Positions 52,501-61,182 of a stretch of 64,000 bases of DNA are shown here, in pieces. Both the position numbers and the translations under genes were made by a program. The stretch is from the NCBI RefSeq assembly GCF_014931605.1, contig NZ_CP053382.1, forward strand, positions 3,658,001 through 3,722,000, written 5' to 3'. The DNA comes from Halomonas sp. MCCC 1A13316. Its GTDB lineage: Bacteria > Pseudomonadota > Gammaproteobacteria > Pseudomonadales > Halomonadaceae. The notes beneath the pieces are model-generated. The model worked only from the letters and a program-made list of their open reading frames with translations. It made no database searches and was not told where the DNA came from. Each line of letters begins with the position of its first letter. Position 1 is the first letter of the stretch.

Positions 52501-53223
52501 ACTATCGATCGTCCGGGCGAGGATGGTTATACCGAATACCGCACCATGCTACGTACGGTGGGTCTTTCCGAGCTCGCCCGCCTGAAATACGACGCCTTCC
52601 GCGAGGAGAGCCGGCGCCGCGTCGACGAACTTTCCAACGGTCGGCTCGGCTATCTGCATATCCAAGCCATGAACCAGACCTCGCTGGAGGGTTTCCAGGG
52701 CGATCTCTACGCCGCAGCAGAAGGCAAGGATGGCTTGATCATCGACGTGCGCAACAATGGCGGTGGCAATACGACAGATCGCATCCTGACCTCTATCATG
52801 GCGGGAGAACACGCCTACACGATTCCCGCGGGCGCCGATCGCAACGAGACCGGCCACTATCCCCAGGACCGCCTGGATGCGCCGCGCTATACGCTGCCGA
52901 TCAACATGCTGGCCAACGAGAAGAGTTATTCCAACGCCGAGATCCTGGCACATGCCTTCACCACGCTCGATCGCGGCAGGCTGATCGGTCAGCAGACGTA
53001 CGGCGGGGTAATCTCCACTCTCAGCCATACGCTGATCGACGGGGCCACAGTACGCCTGCCCTTTCGCGGTTGGTACCTGCCGGATGGCACCGACATGGAA
53101 CACAACGGCGCCATACCGGACCTGTTGGTCGAGCAGACGCCGCAGGACGAGGTGGCCGGTCGCGACCGCCAGCTCGAGGCGGCGGTAGACGACCTGTTGA
53201 AGCGCATCGATGGGGAGGAGTAA
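49591..53223 (+). CDS. Secreted tricorn-type S41 protease
   Basis: A 1210-residue protein with a signal peptide (residues about 1-40). Domains: WD40/PD40-like propellers (residues about 45-440 and 545-830, repeats such as FPSISPDGSELIFSW and SWSPDGEWIVFAS), tricorn core C1 with the Ser-His pair in GELAASHMG near residue 881, a PDZ domain (about 900-990), and an S41 domain with DVRNNGGGNT, nucleophile segment NEKSYSNAEI near 1113 and MEHNGAIPD. Tricorn cuts oligopeptides. A 95-residue Asp/Glu/Pro-rich insert (about 450-545) separates the propellers. Confidence 0.9.
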   Translation: MRKVLTRHVLTPAKPLVFKFSLLALIAGLAFSASSALLAQSGQVGLPRFPSISPDGSELIFSWRGDLWRASSDGGEAVRLTRHNLDDLHSSWSPDGEWIVFASMRDGYLNLWRMRRDGSELSQLTHGDQHLRSPSYASDQNGEPVITFSGMLEADVYRDQRPYRIDPEGGDYSRLHDAFGSEPQFSPSGQQVVFTRGGAYHDWNRRHYRGPDAMNIWLHEVGTERFEPLTERNGDDGMARWVDEDTLLFMSDREDQTVNLYRMELDAERTIERLTELDQRDLQYFDVSRDGSTAVLQVWDTLLTLDLETPNAEPEPITLRAPDDGRDRHALRRVDRDVSEAALSPDGQTMAYIAYGRVYVRHVDEQSPTRLVTSGTHARHHSLAWSPDGLRLYFVNDADGSESIYEARVALTRDEVRRSHERQRARSRVSARHWDGNTTVSLASTGPDVDPELDVQENTEADYDPDLAVRGEEPEDPFAPQDPGFILDPVLIPQPGDPNDVPSTTQEPQVEIESIPEEDLEEEPPEDFPTNRDPTRWHDAIQFNVSPVVAGDANDRDVSPSPDGRFLAFRRGRGDLVILNLESGEERTLVEGWDSFMRWRWSPDSRYIAYSQNDLDFSANIFVVPANGSEEPVNITRHPRNDLNPRWSADGRKLTFISNRSGENYDLYRVYLDREIETYTPRELSTYYRNAREEARDRSPLPVDGDAEAATQDAAELDLENAWRRIERITASPTHQTANEMTPGGDRYVFNDGSAGLVATNWDGSNRTRIGPRANVQQLNITGEQVVYIVNGRVGVANLSGNGSPRYLDISDRLRIDLRQQALQKFYEAARVIGENFYRTDLKGLDWPAVVADYASLIRRARTSSEFSDIANRLMGELAASHMGVSNPGPVSALREPSGRLGIEYESIVSKQDGRLGFRVTEVIPEGPASRGPMPLAAGDIITEIGLQPFEEHETLLQRLSGQVDQEVIVTIDRPGEDGYTEYRTMLRTVGLSELARLKYDAFREESRRRVDELSNGRLGYLHIQAMNQTSLEGFQGDLYAAAEGKDGLIIDVRNNGGGNTTDRILTSIMAGEHAYTIPAGADRNETGHYPQDRLDAPRYTLPINMLANEKSYSNAEILAHAFTTLDRGRLIGQQTYGGVISTLSHTLIDGATVRLPFRGWYLPDGTDMEHNGAIPDLLVEQTPQDEVAGRDRQLEAAVDDLLKRIDGEE

Positions 53224-53229
53224 GGCGCG

Positions 53230-53249
53230 TCCCGGTACTCCCGCCGGGA
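53230..53249. terminator. Hairpin between tricorn-type and ABM genes
   Basis: TCCCGG and CCGGGA pair around an 8-base loop, immediately after the protease stop and before the convergent small gene. No U tract. Confidence 0.4.
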
Positions 53250-53253
53250 TGTG

Positions 53254-53595
53254 TCAACCCTCAGAGTCGTTGCGATTGCCGAAAGCGTAGTCACGCTCGA
53301 CCTTGGCAATGCGTACCTGAAAGGCGGCATACCAGTCATTGCGTCCGAGGCGCTGTGCTTCGCGGTGCTCCACGTTCTGCTTCCATTGCTGGATTGCCTC
53401 GAGGCTCTCCCAATAGGAAATCGTCACGCCCAACTCCTCGCGTGCCGATTCCAGCCCGAGAAAACCCGGTTGCTGAGCAGCCAGCTCGGCCATACGCTCG
53501 GCCATCAACCCATAACCGTTGTCTCCCACCGTGCGCAGCGAGGTGAAGATGACGGCGTAATAGGGCGGCTCCGGTGTCTTCGCGATACGGGTCAT
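53254..53595 (-). CDS. Antibiotic biosynthesis monooxygenase (ABM) domain protein
   Basis: A 113-residue ferredoxin-like-fold protein (YYAVIFTSLRTVGDNGYGLMAERM, PGFLGLESAREELGVTISYWESLEAIQQWKQNVEHREA). The pattern with W..HREA fits ABM/heme-degrading-type small monooxygenases such as YgiN or IsdG relatives. Without the Asn-Trp-His set of IsdG, haem cleavage is not implied. Single leftward gene. Confidence 0.85.
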   Translation of the reverse strand: MTRIAKTPEPPYYAVIFTSLRTVGDNGYGLMAERMAELAAQQPGFLGLESAREELGVTISYWESLEAIQQWKQNVEHREAQRLGRNDWYAAFQVRIAKVERDYAFGNRNDSEG

Positions 53596-53754
53596 AAGAC
53601 CTCACAAATTGTGTCTCGGGATTTTCCTGGCGATCCGGGTTCGTGATGTCTCTGCGCCGCCAATGGCAGCGGGTATTTCCCCAAGTGCCATTCTCGGAGA
53701 GTATAAGCGCGCGTGCATACTGCACGCTCCTTTCCTCTGCTTGCTGGAGATGGC

Positions 53755-54918
53755 ATGCCGACGCTGACGCTCGATCACGGACGACGGGTCTCTCTGATCT
53801 ATTTCTTCGCCTTCATCGCCATCGGTATGTGTGTCGGTCTGCTCGGCCCGACCCTGCCCTACCTCGCCGACATGACGGGATCGGGCATGGGCCAGATTGC
53901 CATTCTGTTCACTGCTCGCGCCATGGGCACCATGCTGGGCTCGGTGCTCTCCGGTGTGCTGATCGATCGCTTCGACGGACACCGGGTATTGACGGCGATG
54001 TTGCTGCTGCTGGCAGTCGGCCTCGCCGCGGTACCGTTCAGCCAGACGTTGATACTGCTCGCTGCCCTGATGTTGTTGCTCGGCCTGACCGAGGTGTCGG
54101 TCAATGCCGGTGCCAATACACTGCTGTTGTGGACCCATGGCACAGCGTCGCCGCCCTGGATCAGCGCGCTGCATTTTTGCTTCGGCCTCGGCAACATGCT
54201 GGTACCGCTGGTGCTGGTGACAGTGCTGCGCCTGGAGTTCTCCTTTGCCTGGGCATTCTGGCTCGTCGCCCTGTATGTCGTAGTCCTGCTGTTTCCGCTG
54301 CTGAGCCAGGCCAGCCCTCGGTCACCCGACATCACCATCGGCGACCGCGCCGCCCCACCGCCTCAGGATGGCTTGCGGCTGGCGATTTTCCTGCTGATGT
54401 TCGGCCTCTATGTCGGCATGGAGGTCACCTTCGCCGGCTGGATCACCGCCTATGGCATGCTCAGCGGCCTGGCACCCACGGAGGCCGCCCTTCTGGTAAC
54501 GCTGTTTTGGCTGACGCTATCCGCCGGGCGCCTGTTGGCCATACCGCTGATTCGCCTGCTGTCACCTTGGAAAGTCCTGCGCGGCTGTCTTGCGCTGGGC
54601 CTGTTCAGCGCACTGGCGCTGCACGGCCAGTGGTTGCCGCTACCGCTCATTGCCCTGCTCTTCGGTCTCGCCGCGTCAGCGATCTTTCCCACCCTGTTCG
54701 GGTTGAGCAACCAGTTGATGCCCATCAGCGGGCGCACCACCGGCTGGATCTTCCTTTCCAGCGGGCTCGGCGGCATGGCACTGCCCTCCCTGACCGGCCC
54801 ACTGCTGGAACGCGCCGGCACGGAAGCCTTTCCCGTGTTGCTTGTGACCCTGGTCGGCTTGTTGCTCCTAGGGCTCATCGCTCTTCGCGCCAGAGTGAAG
54901 CGCAGTTCCGGTCGATAA
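53755..54918 (+). CDS. MFS transporter
   Basis: A 387-residue inner-membrane carrier with 12 helices and the loop motif GVLIDRFDGHRV (MFS motif A). The segment SVNAGANTLLLWTHG, then ISALHFCFGLGNMLVPL resembles the FucP/MFSD4-like sugar branch. Start 53755 is supported by GGAG; the frame upstream from 53713 has none. Substrate unknown. It is convergent with the DUF3422 gene, 4 bases apart. Confidence 0.87.
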   Translation: MPTLTLDHGRRVSLIYFFAFIAIGMCVGLLGPTLPYLADMTGSGMGQIAILFTARAMGTMLGSVLSGVLIDRFDGHRVLTAMLLLLAVGLAAVPFSQTLILLAALMLLLGLTEVSVNAGANTLLLWTHGTASPPWISALHFCFGLGNMLVPLVLVTVLRLEFSFAWAFWLVALYVVVLLFPLLSQASPRSPDITIGDRAAPPPQDGLRLAIFLLMFGLYVGMEVTFAGWITAYGMLSGLAPTEAALLVTLFWLTLSAGRLLAIPLIRLLSPWKVLRGCLALGLFSALALHGQWLPLPLIALLFGLAASAIFPTLFGLSNQLMPISGRTTGWIFLSSGLGGMALPSLTGPLLERAGTEAFPVLLVTLVGLLLLGLIALRARVKRSSGR

Positions 54919-54922
54919 CGCT

Positions 54923-56155
54923 TCAGTGCTGCTTCACCCGCCAGATTCGCCAGGCCAGCAGGCCGACGATCAATACTGCCAGCGGTCCCAGGACGGCCGC
55001 CGCGGTGTGGGGCGGGACTACGACGCCCAGTGCCTCCAAGCTATCCAGGCCCAACTTGAATAGGCTGAAGACATAGTAGCTGATGACGATGATCGAGAGT
55101 CCCTCCACCGCCTTCTGGATCTTGAGCTGACTGCTCGCCCGCTCGTCGAGGCTGTTGAGGATGCTTATGTTCTGCTCCTCGATTTCCACCTGGGCGCGGG
55201 TTCGCAACAGGTCGTTCAACCGAGCAGCGCTCTCGGCCAGGCTCTCCTGACGCTCATGAATGGCGGCACAGTAGTGCACCGTGGGGCGAAAGCGCCGCAG
55301 GATGAAGGTGCCCAGCCGGGGGCAGTGATCGACCCGCGCCTCCCGGAGCTCCTCGATACGGGAAAACACGATGCGAGCATAGGCTTCCGTAGCACTGAAG
55401 CGTTGGCGCGAGCGGGCACCGCTGCGTTCCAGTCGCGCAGAAAGCTGGGACAGTGCCGTCAACAGCGGCCGCGGACTGGCCTCTTCCTTCTCGGCGTTGC
55501 GATCGGAAAGCTCCCCCAGCTCGACCTCGTAGCCTTCCAGTTCCAGCGCCAGCTCCTTGGCCAGGGGCAGCGATAGCGAGGCCATCATGCGGTAAGTTTC
55601 GATCTCCAACAGACGGCGCACCATACGCCCGAGGCGGAAGGCATTGAGCCCCTCATTGAGCATCAGCAGACGATTGAAGCCCGCGCTGTCGAGGTGGAAA
55701 TCGCTCCACACCGTGGCGTCGCCGCCGCCCACCTGCGAACCGGCCGGGTCGTTGAAGCCGTACGCTTCGGCACTGCCCCGCCAGGTATCGACGCTTTCCA
55801 CCAAGACCAGAGTGGCATTCATCAGGGCAGCCTGCTGCGCCTCGACGACCTTCGTCAGCCATGCTGGCGGGGTGCTCCACGCCTCGCTTCCTTCGGCCTT
55901 TGGCACCATCAGGGTCAGGGTGGAGAACTCGGTATGACGCTCCCACTTCAACACCATGCCCTCGAAAGTAAGAATCTGCTGAGCCGCATCGGCATTGCAG
56001 GCGGCGCCGGTCGTTTCAGCCAGTTGTCCCAGCATGGCGGTGTGGGTTTGAACGTCAGCGAAGAAGGCGTAGTGGTAGAGGTGCGCTGGCTCGGAGAAAT
56101 AGATCGAGGGGCGTGCGTGCAGTTCGTTGTGCAATCGTTCTCGTTGGGGATGCAT
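54923..56155 (-). CDS. DUF3422 family membrane protein
   Basis: A 410-residue protein beginning HPQRERLHNELHARPSIYF, the hallmark of DUF3422. It has a long helical middle (residues about 170-345, including ERSGARSRQRFSATEAYARIVFSRI) and two C-terminal membrane helices (LSIIVISYYVFSLFKLGL and AVLGPLAVLIVGLLAWRIW). Function unknown. Single leftward gene. Confidence 0.9.
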   Translation of the reverse strand: MHPQRERLHNELHARPSIYFSEPAHLYHYAFFADVQTHTAMLGQLAETTGAACNADAAQQILTFEGMVLKWERHTEFSTLTLMVPKAEGSEAWSTPPAWLTKVVEAQQAALMNATLVLVESVDTWRGSAEAYGFNDPAGSQVGGGDATVWSDFHLDSAGFNRLLMLNEGLNAFRLGRMVRRLLEIETYRMMASLSLPLAKELALELEGYEVELGELSDRNAEKEEASPRPLLTALSQLSARLERSGARSRQRFSATEAYARIVFSRIEELREARVDHCPRLGTFILRRFRPTVHYCAAIHERQESLAESAARLNDLLRTRAQVEIEEQNISILNSLDERASSQLKIQKAVEGLSIIVISYYVFSLFKLGLDSLEALGVVVPPHTAAAVLGPLAVLIVGLLAWRIWRVKQH

Positions 56156-56252
56156 GCCAAAGGCCTGAAGAATGGTCGGCCCTTGAGACTAAGGTCTAAA
56201 CGCGGCGCCGCCAACCCCACCTTCGAAGGGAAAGTGCCGTCGTTTGGTCGCA

Positions 56253-57179
56253 TCAGGGGCCGATGGAGGCGTTCCGCTCGAATTTTTCCTGCGCGGCCTG
56301 CTCTTCGACCAGGGACTCGAACGACACCGGCCCTTGCAGGAAGCGCCCCATCCAGGCCAGGGCACTGGGCAGGCTTGCTCGCCAAACGCGCCAGGTGTGA
56401 CCGCCGCTGAGCACTTCCATCGTCACCAGGCCCGGTTGGTGTGGCGCCAGCGCCTCGCGCACGAGCCGAGCATGGTGTTCCGCATTGTAGGCATCGCGGT
56501 GGCCGGCACTCAGGTAGAGCGGTACGACGGTATCTCGCTCCATGTAGTCATCCAGATAAACGGTATAGTTGCGGCGCTGCCATAACGCCTCATCGAAGTC
56601 GCCCGTCGCGTTGAGAAAAGCGGGGTGCCGCCAGGCCGAAGAATTCCGGGGCGGCAGTGGATGATAGCTCGCCGGGCTGAGAGCCGCCGCGGCGGCGAAC
56701 AGATCCGGACGTTCGAGCACAAAGTTGAGCGTGCCATACCCCCCCGCAGAGAGCCCGGCGATGGAGCGCCATTCACGTTGGGGCACGACCCGCCAGGTCT
56801 CCTCGACATAGGGCATCAGTTCCTCGAGAAAGGCCGAGCGCGCCGCCTCGTTATGGCCGTCGATCCACCAACTCTCGCTGCCGGGCATGACGATGACCAT
56901 CGGCGGAATGATGCCATCGCGAATCATGCGGTCGGCGGTCCGTTCGATGCCACCGCGCTCGACCCAGTCCCGTTCGCTGCCAAACGAGCCGTGCAGCAGA
57001 TATAGGATGGGGTAGGCCTGGTTCGTCTCGCGATATCCGTCGGGCACATAGAGCGTGTAGCGATATTCTCGGCCCAGGATCTCCGAAGCAAAACGATGGT
57101 AGGTGACCTCGCCGGCCTGGACAGTCGGTCCATACCACAACGCTGCCAACAGAGCGATTACGGTGCGTTTGAAAGCCAT
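56253..57179 (-). CDS. Secreted alpha/beta-hydrolase esterase
   Basis: A 308-residue protein with a signal peptide (residues 1-22, ending PTVQA) and an esterase-D/ferulate-esterase-like fold: LYLLHGSFGSERDWV, MVIVMPGSESWW, nucleophile Ser in AGLSAGGYG, an Asp in SAGHRDAYN and His in SGGHTWRVW. Related enzymes cleave acyl or feruloyl esters, or are mycolyltransferase-like. GGGAG precedes the ATG at 57179. Confidence 0.87.
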   Translation of the reverse strand: MAFKRTVIALLAALWYGPTVQAGEVTYHRFASEILGREYRYTLYVPDGYRETNQAYPILYLLHGSFGSERDWVERGGIERTADRMIRDGIIPPMVIVMPGSESWWIDGHNEAARSAFLEELMPYVEETWRVVPQREWRSIAGLSAGGYGTLNFVLERPDLFAAAAALSPASYHPLPPRNSSAWRHPAFLNATGDFDEALWQRRNYTVYLDDYMERDTVVPLYLSAGHRDAYNAEHHARLVREALAPHQPGLVTMEVLSGGHTWRVWRASLPSALAWMGRFLQGPVSFESLVEEQAAQEKFERNASIGP

Positions 57180-57277
57180 GTAACTGGCTCCCTCGATAGT
57201 GGAATCTTTCCGTCTCGTCATGGTCCGACATCTTATCGACGATCGATGTTCCTGCCACCAAGGAAGGCAAGGCGCTC

Positions 57278-58339
57278 ATGAAGCGGATCGAAGAAATCTA
57301 CTGGCTGCGCTTCTATGGCTGCCTGGCCGTGTTCAGCTTTCACTTTTTCGATCGCTTGAACCAATACGTCGACAGCGTCTATATCGACCTGGCTCGCATC
57401 CCTACCGTGCTTGGTACGCCCATCTTCATCTTCATCTCGATCTTCCTGTTTTCGTCCCGCTATGGCGATCGGCCACCTTCGGGATTTCTGATCAAGCGCC
57501 TGAAGTACGTGATGCTGCCGTATGTCGTCTATGGCTTGGCCTATGCACTGACAAAATACCTGAACCTGCGCCGGGAGGGCGTGCCGGTCGACCTCGTAGA
57601 CATCCTGGTCGAGTACCTGATCTACGCTGGCTGGCACGGCTATTTCCTGATCATTGCGATGCAGTTCTATGCCTTCTATTGGGTCTACTCCCGCCATGGC
57701 CTGGAACGCTGGCTGCCGCCCGTCCCCTGGCTAGCGCTCGGCAGCCTGATCAGTATCGCTTACTGGGCCCTGATCCGTTTCTTCGACTTCGAACCGCCGG
57801 GTTATCTGCACTGGATCGCCCCGCTCGGCTGGATCTACCTGTTCTTCCTGGCCATGCTGGTGGTACGTCATTACCCGCAACTCGTCCCGCAGCGGATGCA
57901 CGAGATCCCGTGGATCGCTCGGCTGTCGAGGCCAGAGCTGCTGCTGGCCTATGTCGGCATTATCGCTCTGTTCACCTGGTTCGGCTGGCTGGAACACTCC
58001 TCCAAGGAGGCCTGGGTCGTGCCGCTCTTCATCCTGTTCACGCTGTATACCGTGACCCGGCTGCGTAACGTCCGGGCCACCCCGCTGGTCAAATTCATCA
58101 ACCGCTATTCGTTTGGCATCTATCTAGCGCACCCCATGTTCTTCGCCATGGTAGATTTCGCCCATGAATTCGTTCCCTTCTCGCTGTTCGTTTATTCACT
58201 GTTGCTGATTGTGGTGGGCATGGTCGGTTCCATCGCATTGAACCGGGTCGCAAACGGTATCCCTGGAGGCGGTATGCTGTTCGGCAAGACCCTGTATGTG
58301 TCCGAAAAGCGGCATACTACGGCCACACAAGCGCGCTAG
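57278..58339 (+). CDS. Acyltransferase-3 family membrane protein
   Basis: A 353-residue membrane protein with about ten helices. It opens EIYWLRFYGCLAVFSFHFFDR, with the family's conserved Arg and His, and has RLKYVMLPYVVYG and NRYSFGIYLAHPMFF, as in acyltransferase-3 proteins that O-acylate surface glycans. Acceptor unknown. It diverges from the esterase gene across 98 bases, an intriguing transferase/esterase pair. Confidence 0.87.
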   Translation: MKRIEEIYWLRFYGCLAVFSFHFFDRLNQYVDSVYIDLARIPTVLGTPIFIFISIFLFSSRYGDRPPSGFLIKRLKYVMLPYVVYGLAYALTKYLNLRREGVPVDLVDILVEYLIYAGWHGYFLIIAMQFYAFYWVYSRHGLERWLPPVPWLALGSLISIAYWALIRFFDFEPPGYLHWIAPLGWIYLFFLAMLVVRHYPQLVPQRMHEIPWIARLSRPELLLAYVGIIALFTWFGWLEHSSKEAWVVPLFILFTLYTVTRLRNVRATPLVKFINRYSFGIYLAHPMFFAMVDFAHEFVPFSLFVYSLLLIVVGMVGSIALNRVANGIPGGGMLFGKTLYVSEKRHTTATQAR

Positions 58340-58343
58340 AGGC

Positions 58344-59057
58344 TCAGTGGGAGCGCTCGTAAGCCGCCTTCAAGCGATAAAACTCGGCGACGATGTCATC
58401 CATGGCAGCAGGGTCGTATTCGCTCAGGCCGCTGACGACCAGCTTCTTCGAGCCTCTGCCGACAGACTCGCCTCGGTCGATGATACGAAACTCGAGCCTG
58501 ACGTCACCGCGCTTACCGACGACTTCGAGGCTAGAATCGACCAGCTCCAACGAAGGGGCGGTCAGGTCGAGCCGGTCGAGTGAAAACCCCATGCTGTCGT
58601 AGATCACCAGCGGACGCTTGGGGTTGAACATCACGCCCTGCGCCTCGAGCAGCGGCTTGAGTACGTGTGGGAAATTCTTCCCCGAAAAGGCGACATAACA
58701 GCGCGTGAAGGCTTCTATGGCTGCTGCATCGAGATTGGTATCACCCTCCCGGCTCACTTCGAGGTAACCTTTGCCCTCATCGTCCCTGACCACGAGCTGC
58801 CCCGCCTCGTTCTCATCCAGGCTCAACAGGGTTCCATCGCCTACCATGCTGCGAAAGCGAAAGTCCATGTGCCGGGAGAGGCCAAACCGACTCAGCACCA
58901 GGGCGAACAGCAGGTCACCGGGAACGCAGAATCGCCGCGCTCCCGGATCGTGGATGGGATTGAAGTCTCCGGCGACACGCTTGGCGAAGTCGCTGGCCTG
59001 CTTCGCGGAGATGCGGAAGCTCGCGCCCGCTTGCGTATGGTAAGAGTCGAGAAACAT
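58344..59057 (-). CDS. DUF3581 family protein
   Basis: A 237-residue cytoplasmic protein with the DUF3581 signature near its start (ISAKQASDFAKRVAGDFNPIHDPGARRFCVPGDLLF) and a hotdog-like character in the rest. The motif DFNPIHD resembles MaoC-type hydratase active sites. The ATG at 59057 is the first ATG of the frame and agrees with the family start (MFLDSYHTQ). It ends 4 bases from the convergent acyltransferase gene. Confidence 0.88.
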   Translation of the reverse strand: MFLDSYHTQAGASFRISAKQASDFAKRVAGDFNPIHDPGARRFCVPGDLLFALVLSRFGLSRHMDFRFRSMVGDGTLLSLDENEAGQLVVRDDEGKGYLEVSREGDTNLDAAAIEAFTRCYVAFSGKNFPHVLKPLLEAQGVMFNPKRPLVIYDSMGFSLDRLDLTAPSLELVDSSLEVVGKRGDVRLEFRIIDRGESVGRGSKKLVVSGLSEYDPAAMDDIVAEFYRLKAAYERSH

Positions 59058-59528
59058 TCGTGTTCTGGCCTGTCCTTGGTTGGAATTGCTCAAGTCGGCG
59101 ATAATGCCATTTTTTTCATTGATGAGACCACTTCGGTCCGGGAAGTGCCGTTTCGACGGGCGTAGCGACCGTCGGCCGACTCGCTCAGCTTGCTCGCCGC
59201 ACCCAAAACATAAGCCATTGAATTATTGATACCGCTGAAACGAAGCACGGCTGAGCTCATCGCCTTTGGCACCCCTTGCCCGTATTCGTCATTCTTGTGA
59301 TATATCTATATCGTACAACAAAGCTTGGCGGCTAAAGTGGGATACATAATCATCAGCTGGCATGACGCGACGGACACAGCCGCTCCAGCACAGTAAGGGA
59401 TCGGGGGACAACACTATCGATACGCGCAGGAAGCCCTGGCCAACTATCGTCTTCGTTGAGCCAGGCATGGGAACCGTTTTTCCAAGTCGAACGGGTGCGG
59501 TGCAGTCATACCTTCGGGAAGTTGGCGC
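59058..59528. other. Intergenic region upstream of the DUF3581 gene and the binding-protein gene
   Basis: About 470 bases with no firm gene. It should hold the promoters of both neighbours. A possible small leftward frame at 59090-59260 is listed separately; the remainder shows nothing recognisable. Confidence 0.4.
59090..59260 (-). CDS. Possible small protein (56 residues), unsupported family
   Basis: An ATG-initiated frame (MSSAVLRFSGINNSMAYV, KLSESADGRYARRNG) ends 32 bases before the DUF3581 start on the same strand. The ribosome site is poor (AAGG only 2 bases from ATG) and no family is recognised. Codon use is not atypical. It could be a leader peptide or chance. Confidence 0.22.
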   Translation of the reverse strand: MSSAVLRFSGINNSMAYVLGAASKLSESADGRYARRNGTSRTEVVSSMKKMALSPT

Positions 59529-59963
59529 GTGGCTGGATTGACACGTTGGCTGCTTCTGCCGTTGGTGCTGGCACTGCTTGCTTTGCCCGTGCAGGCCAAT
59601 GAGCGTCAGATCGTGCTGATTGCTCATCCGAATGTGGCCGATGCCGTTCTTACCCGCGACACCACCCGGGCGATCTTTGCCATGCGTCAGCGCAGCTGGC
59701 CCGATGGCCAGGCCGTGCGGGTCTTCGTGCTGCCCAGTGGCCATCCCGTACATGCACGCTTCGCCAAGGAGCGTCTTAGCGTGTACCCCCATCAGCTGCA
59801 GTTGGCGTGGGATCGCATGGTGTTTTCGGGGACAGGCCAGGCGCCCAGCCAGGTCGACAGCCAATCAGAGATGCTGGAACGCGTCGCCACGACGCCTGGC
59901 GCCCTTGGGTATCTGGAAAGGGAGTACCTGGATGAGAGAGTCCAAGTCATTACCATGGAGTAG
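59529..59963 (+). CDS. Phosphate-binding-protein-like (PstS-fold) small periplasmic protein
   Basis: A 144-residue protein with a signal peptide (LLLPLVLALLALPVQANE) and a half-size PBP-like domain (RQIVLIAHPNVADAVLTRD, TTRAIFAMRQRSWPDGQAVRVFVLP, HARFAKERLSVYPHQL, TTPGALGYLERE). Such proteins are annotated as phosphate ABC substrate-binding proteins but often accompany signalling genes. GTG start. Its 3' end overlaps the porin gene by 32 bases, so the two are co-expressed. Confidence 0.8.
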   Translation: MAGLTRWLLLPLVLALLALPVQANERQIVLIAHPNVADAVLTRDTTRAIFAMRQRSWPDGQAVRVFVLPSGHPVHARFAKERLSVYPHQLQLAWDRMVFSGTGQAPSQVDSQSEMLERVATTPGALGYLEREYLDERVQVITME

Positions 59964-61137
59964 ACGCCATCGTTCACGCTCAGTGCCCCTGGCGCTGGCT
60001 CTTGCCGCCTGGGCTCCCATGGCCACGGCGGAAGGCGTCATGGACACTTTGCAGGTACACGGTTTTCTCAGCCAGGCGCTCGTCATTACCGATGACAACG
60101 ATTTCTTCGGCCCCAGCAGTAGCGGAGACGGCAGCCTCAAGTACACCGAGATTGGTGCCAATGCCTCGTTCCGGCCCCGCCACGATGTGCTCGTGGCCGC
60201 TCAGGTACTGAGCAGACGCGCTGGCGGCGACGGCAGCGATGCCCGTCCGGCACTCGACTACGGTGTAATCGACTATCAGCCGTACTCCGACCAACGACGC
60301 ACCCTGGGCATCCAGTTGGGGCGCTTCAAGAACCCTTTCGGCTTCTACAACCAGACCCGGGACGTCGCCTTCACCCGCCCCAGCATACTGCTGCCACAGT
60401 CGATCTACTTCGACCGCACCCGCTCGCTCGGCCTTTCCGCCGACGGCGTCAGCCTGTATGCCGAGGAGCGAATGCAACACGGTACACTGCGCTTCACCGG
60501 TGGCGTCGGCACCCCCACCACACGCGATCTGGATAGCCAGCTCTACCCTGCCCACTTAGGAGTGGACGTCAACGGCAGTACCTCCTCCATTGCCCAGTTG
60601 CGCTATGAGCACTCCGATGGACATTTCACGGCTGCTCTCAGCGCCGCGGACGTCAACCTTGACCTGGGGCTCGGCCCGCATGAAGGAGAGCTCAGCTTCC
60701 AGCCGTGGATCCTCTCGCTACAGTATGACAAGGAGCGCTGGGCGTTGACGGGGGAGTTTGCCCTGCGCCAGGTATCGACGACCGCCACCGGCCCACTGCC
60801 TGGGTCCGACGTTACCGGCGAAAGCTGGTATGTACAGTATACTCGTCGCTTCTTCGATGATTGGCAGTGGCTGGTTCGCTACGACAGCCTGGTGAACGAT
60901 CGCGACGATCGCTCGGGCCGAGCCTACGAAGCCCAGGGTCGCGGCCCCGCCCATGCTCGCTATGCCGACGACATCACGTTCGGGTTGCAGTGGCGGGTCA
61001 ATCCCCGAGTGCTGTTGGCCGCCGAATACCACCACATCGACGGCACCGGCTGGTTGCCGTTGCGCGACGAGCCTGACCCCGCCGAAACCCAGCGGAGCTG
61101 GAACATGGTGCTTTTTCAACTCTCATTGCGTTTCTGA
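59932..61137 (+). CDS. Outer-membrane porin-like beta-barrel protein
   Basis: A 401-residue protein with a basic signal peptide (SRRHRSRSVPLALALAAWAPMATA) and an alternating beta-strand pattern ending in the aromatic C-terminal signature LFQLSLRF, the BAM recognition signal. Segments such as LGIQLGRFKNPFGFYNQTRD resemble phosphate-selective or FAP-type porins. The ATG at 59932 has GGGAG 7 bases upstream; the longer frame from 59620 is a shadow of the binding-protein gene. Confidence 0.83.
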   Translation: MRESKSLPWSRRHRSRSVPLALALAAWAPMATAEGVMDTLQVHGFLSQALVITDDNDFFGPSSSGDGSLKYTEIGANASFRPRHDVLVAAQVLSRRAGGDGSDARPALDYGVIDYQPYSDQRRTLGIQLGRFKNPFGFYNQTRDVAFTRPSILLPQSIYFDRTRSLGLSADGVSLYAEERMQHGTLRFTGGVGTPTTRDLDSQLYPAHLGVDVNGSTSSIAQLRYEHSDGHFTAALSAADVNLDLGLGPHEGELSFQPWILSLQYDKERWALTGEFALRQVSTTATGPLPGSDVTGESWYVQYTRRFFDDWQWLVRYDSLVNDRDDRSGRAYEAQGRGPAHARYADDITFGLQWRVNPRVLLAAEYHHIDGTGWLPLRDEPDPAETQRSWNMVLFQLSLRF

Positions 61138-61182
61138 TCGACGGTCAAACCACTCTTCAAGAATCGGCCAGGGATTGCCTGT

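Noticed and set aside
53643..55076. A 477-codon frame across the second MFS gene
   Set aside because: Arg/Pro-rich composition typical of a shifted frame over a membrane-protein gene; the MFS frame explains the region.
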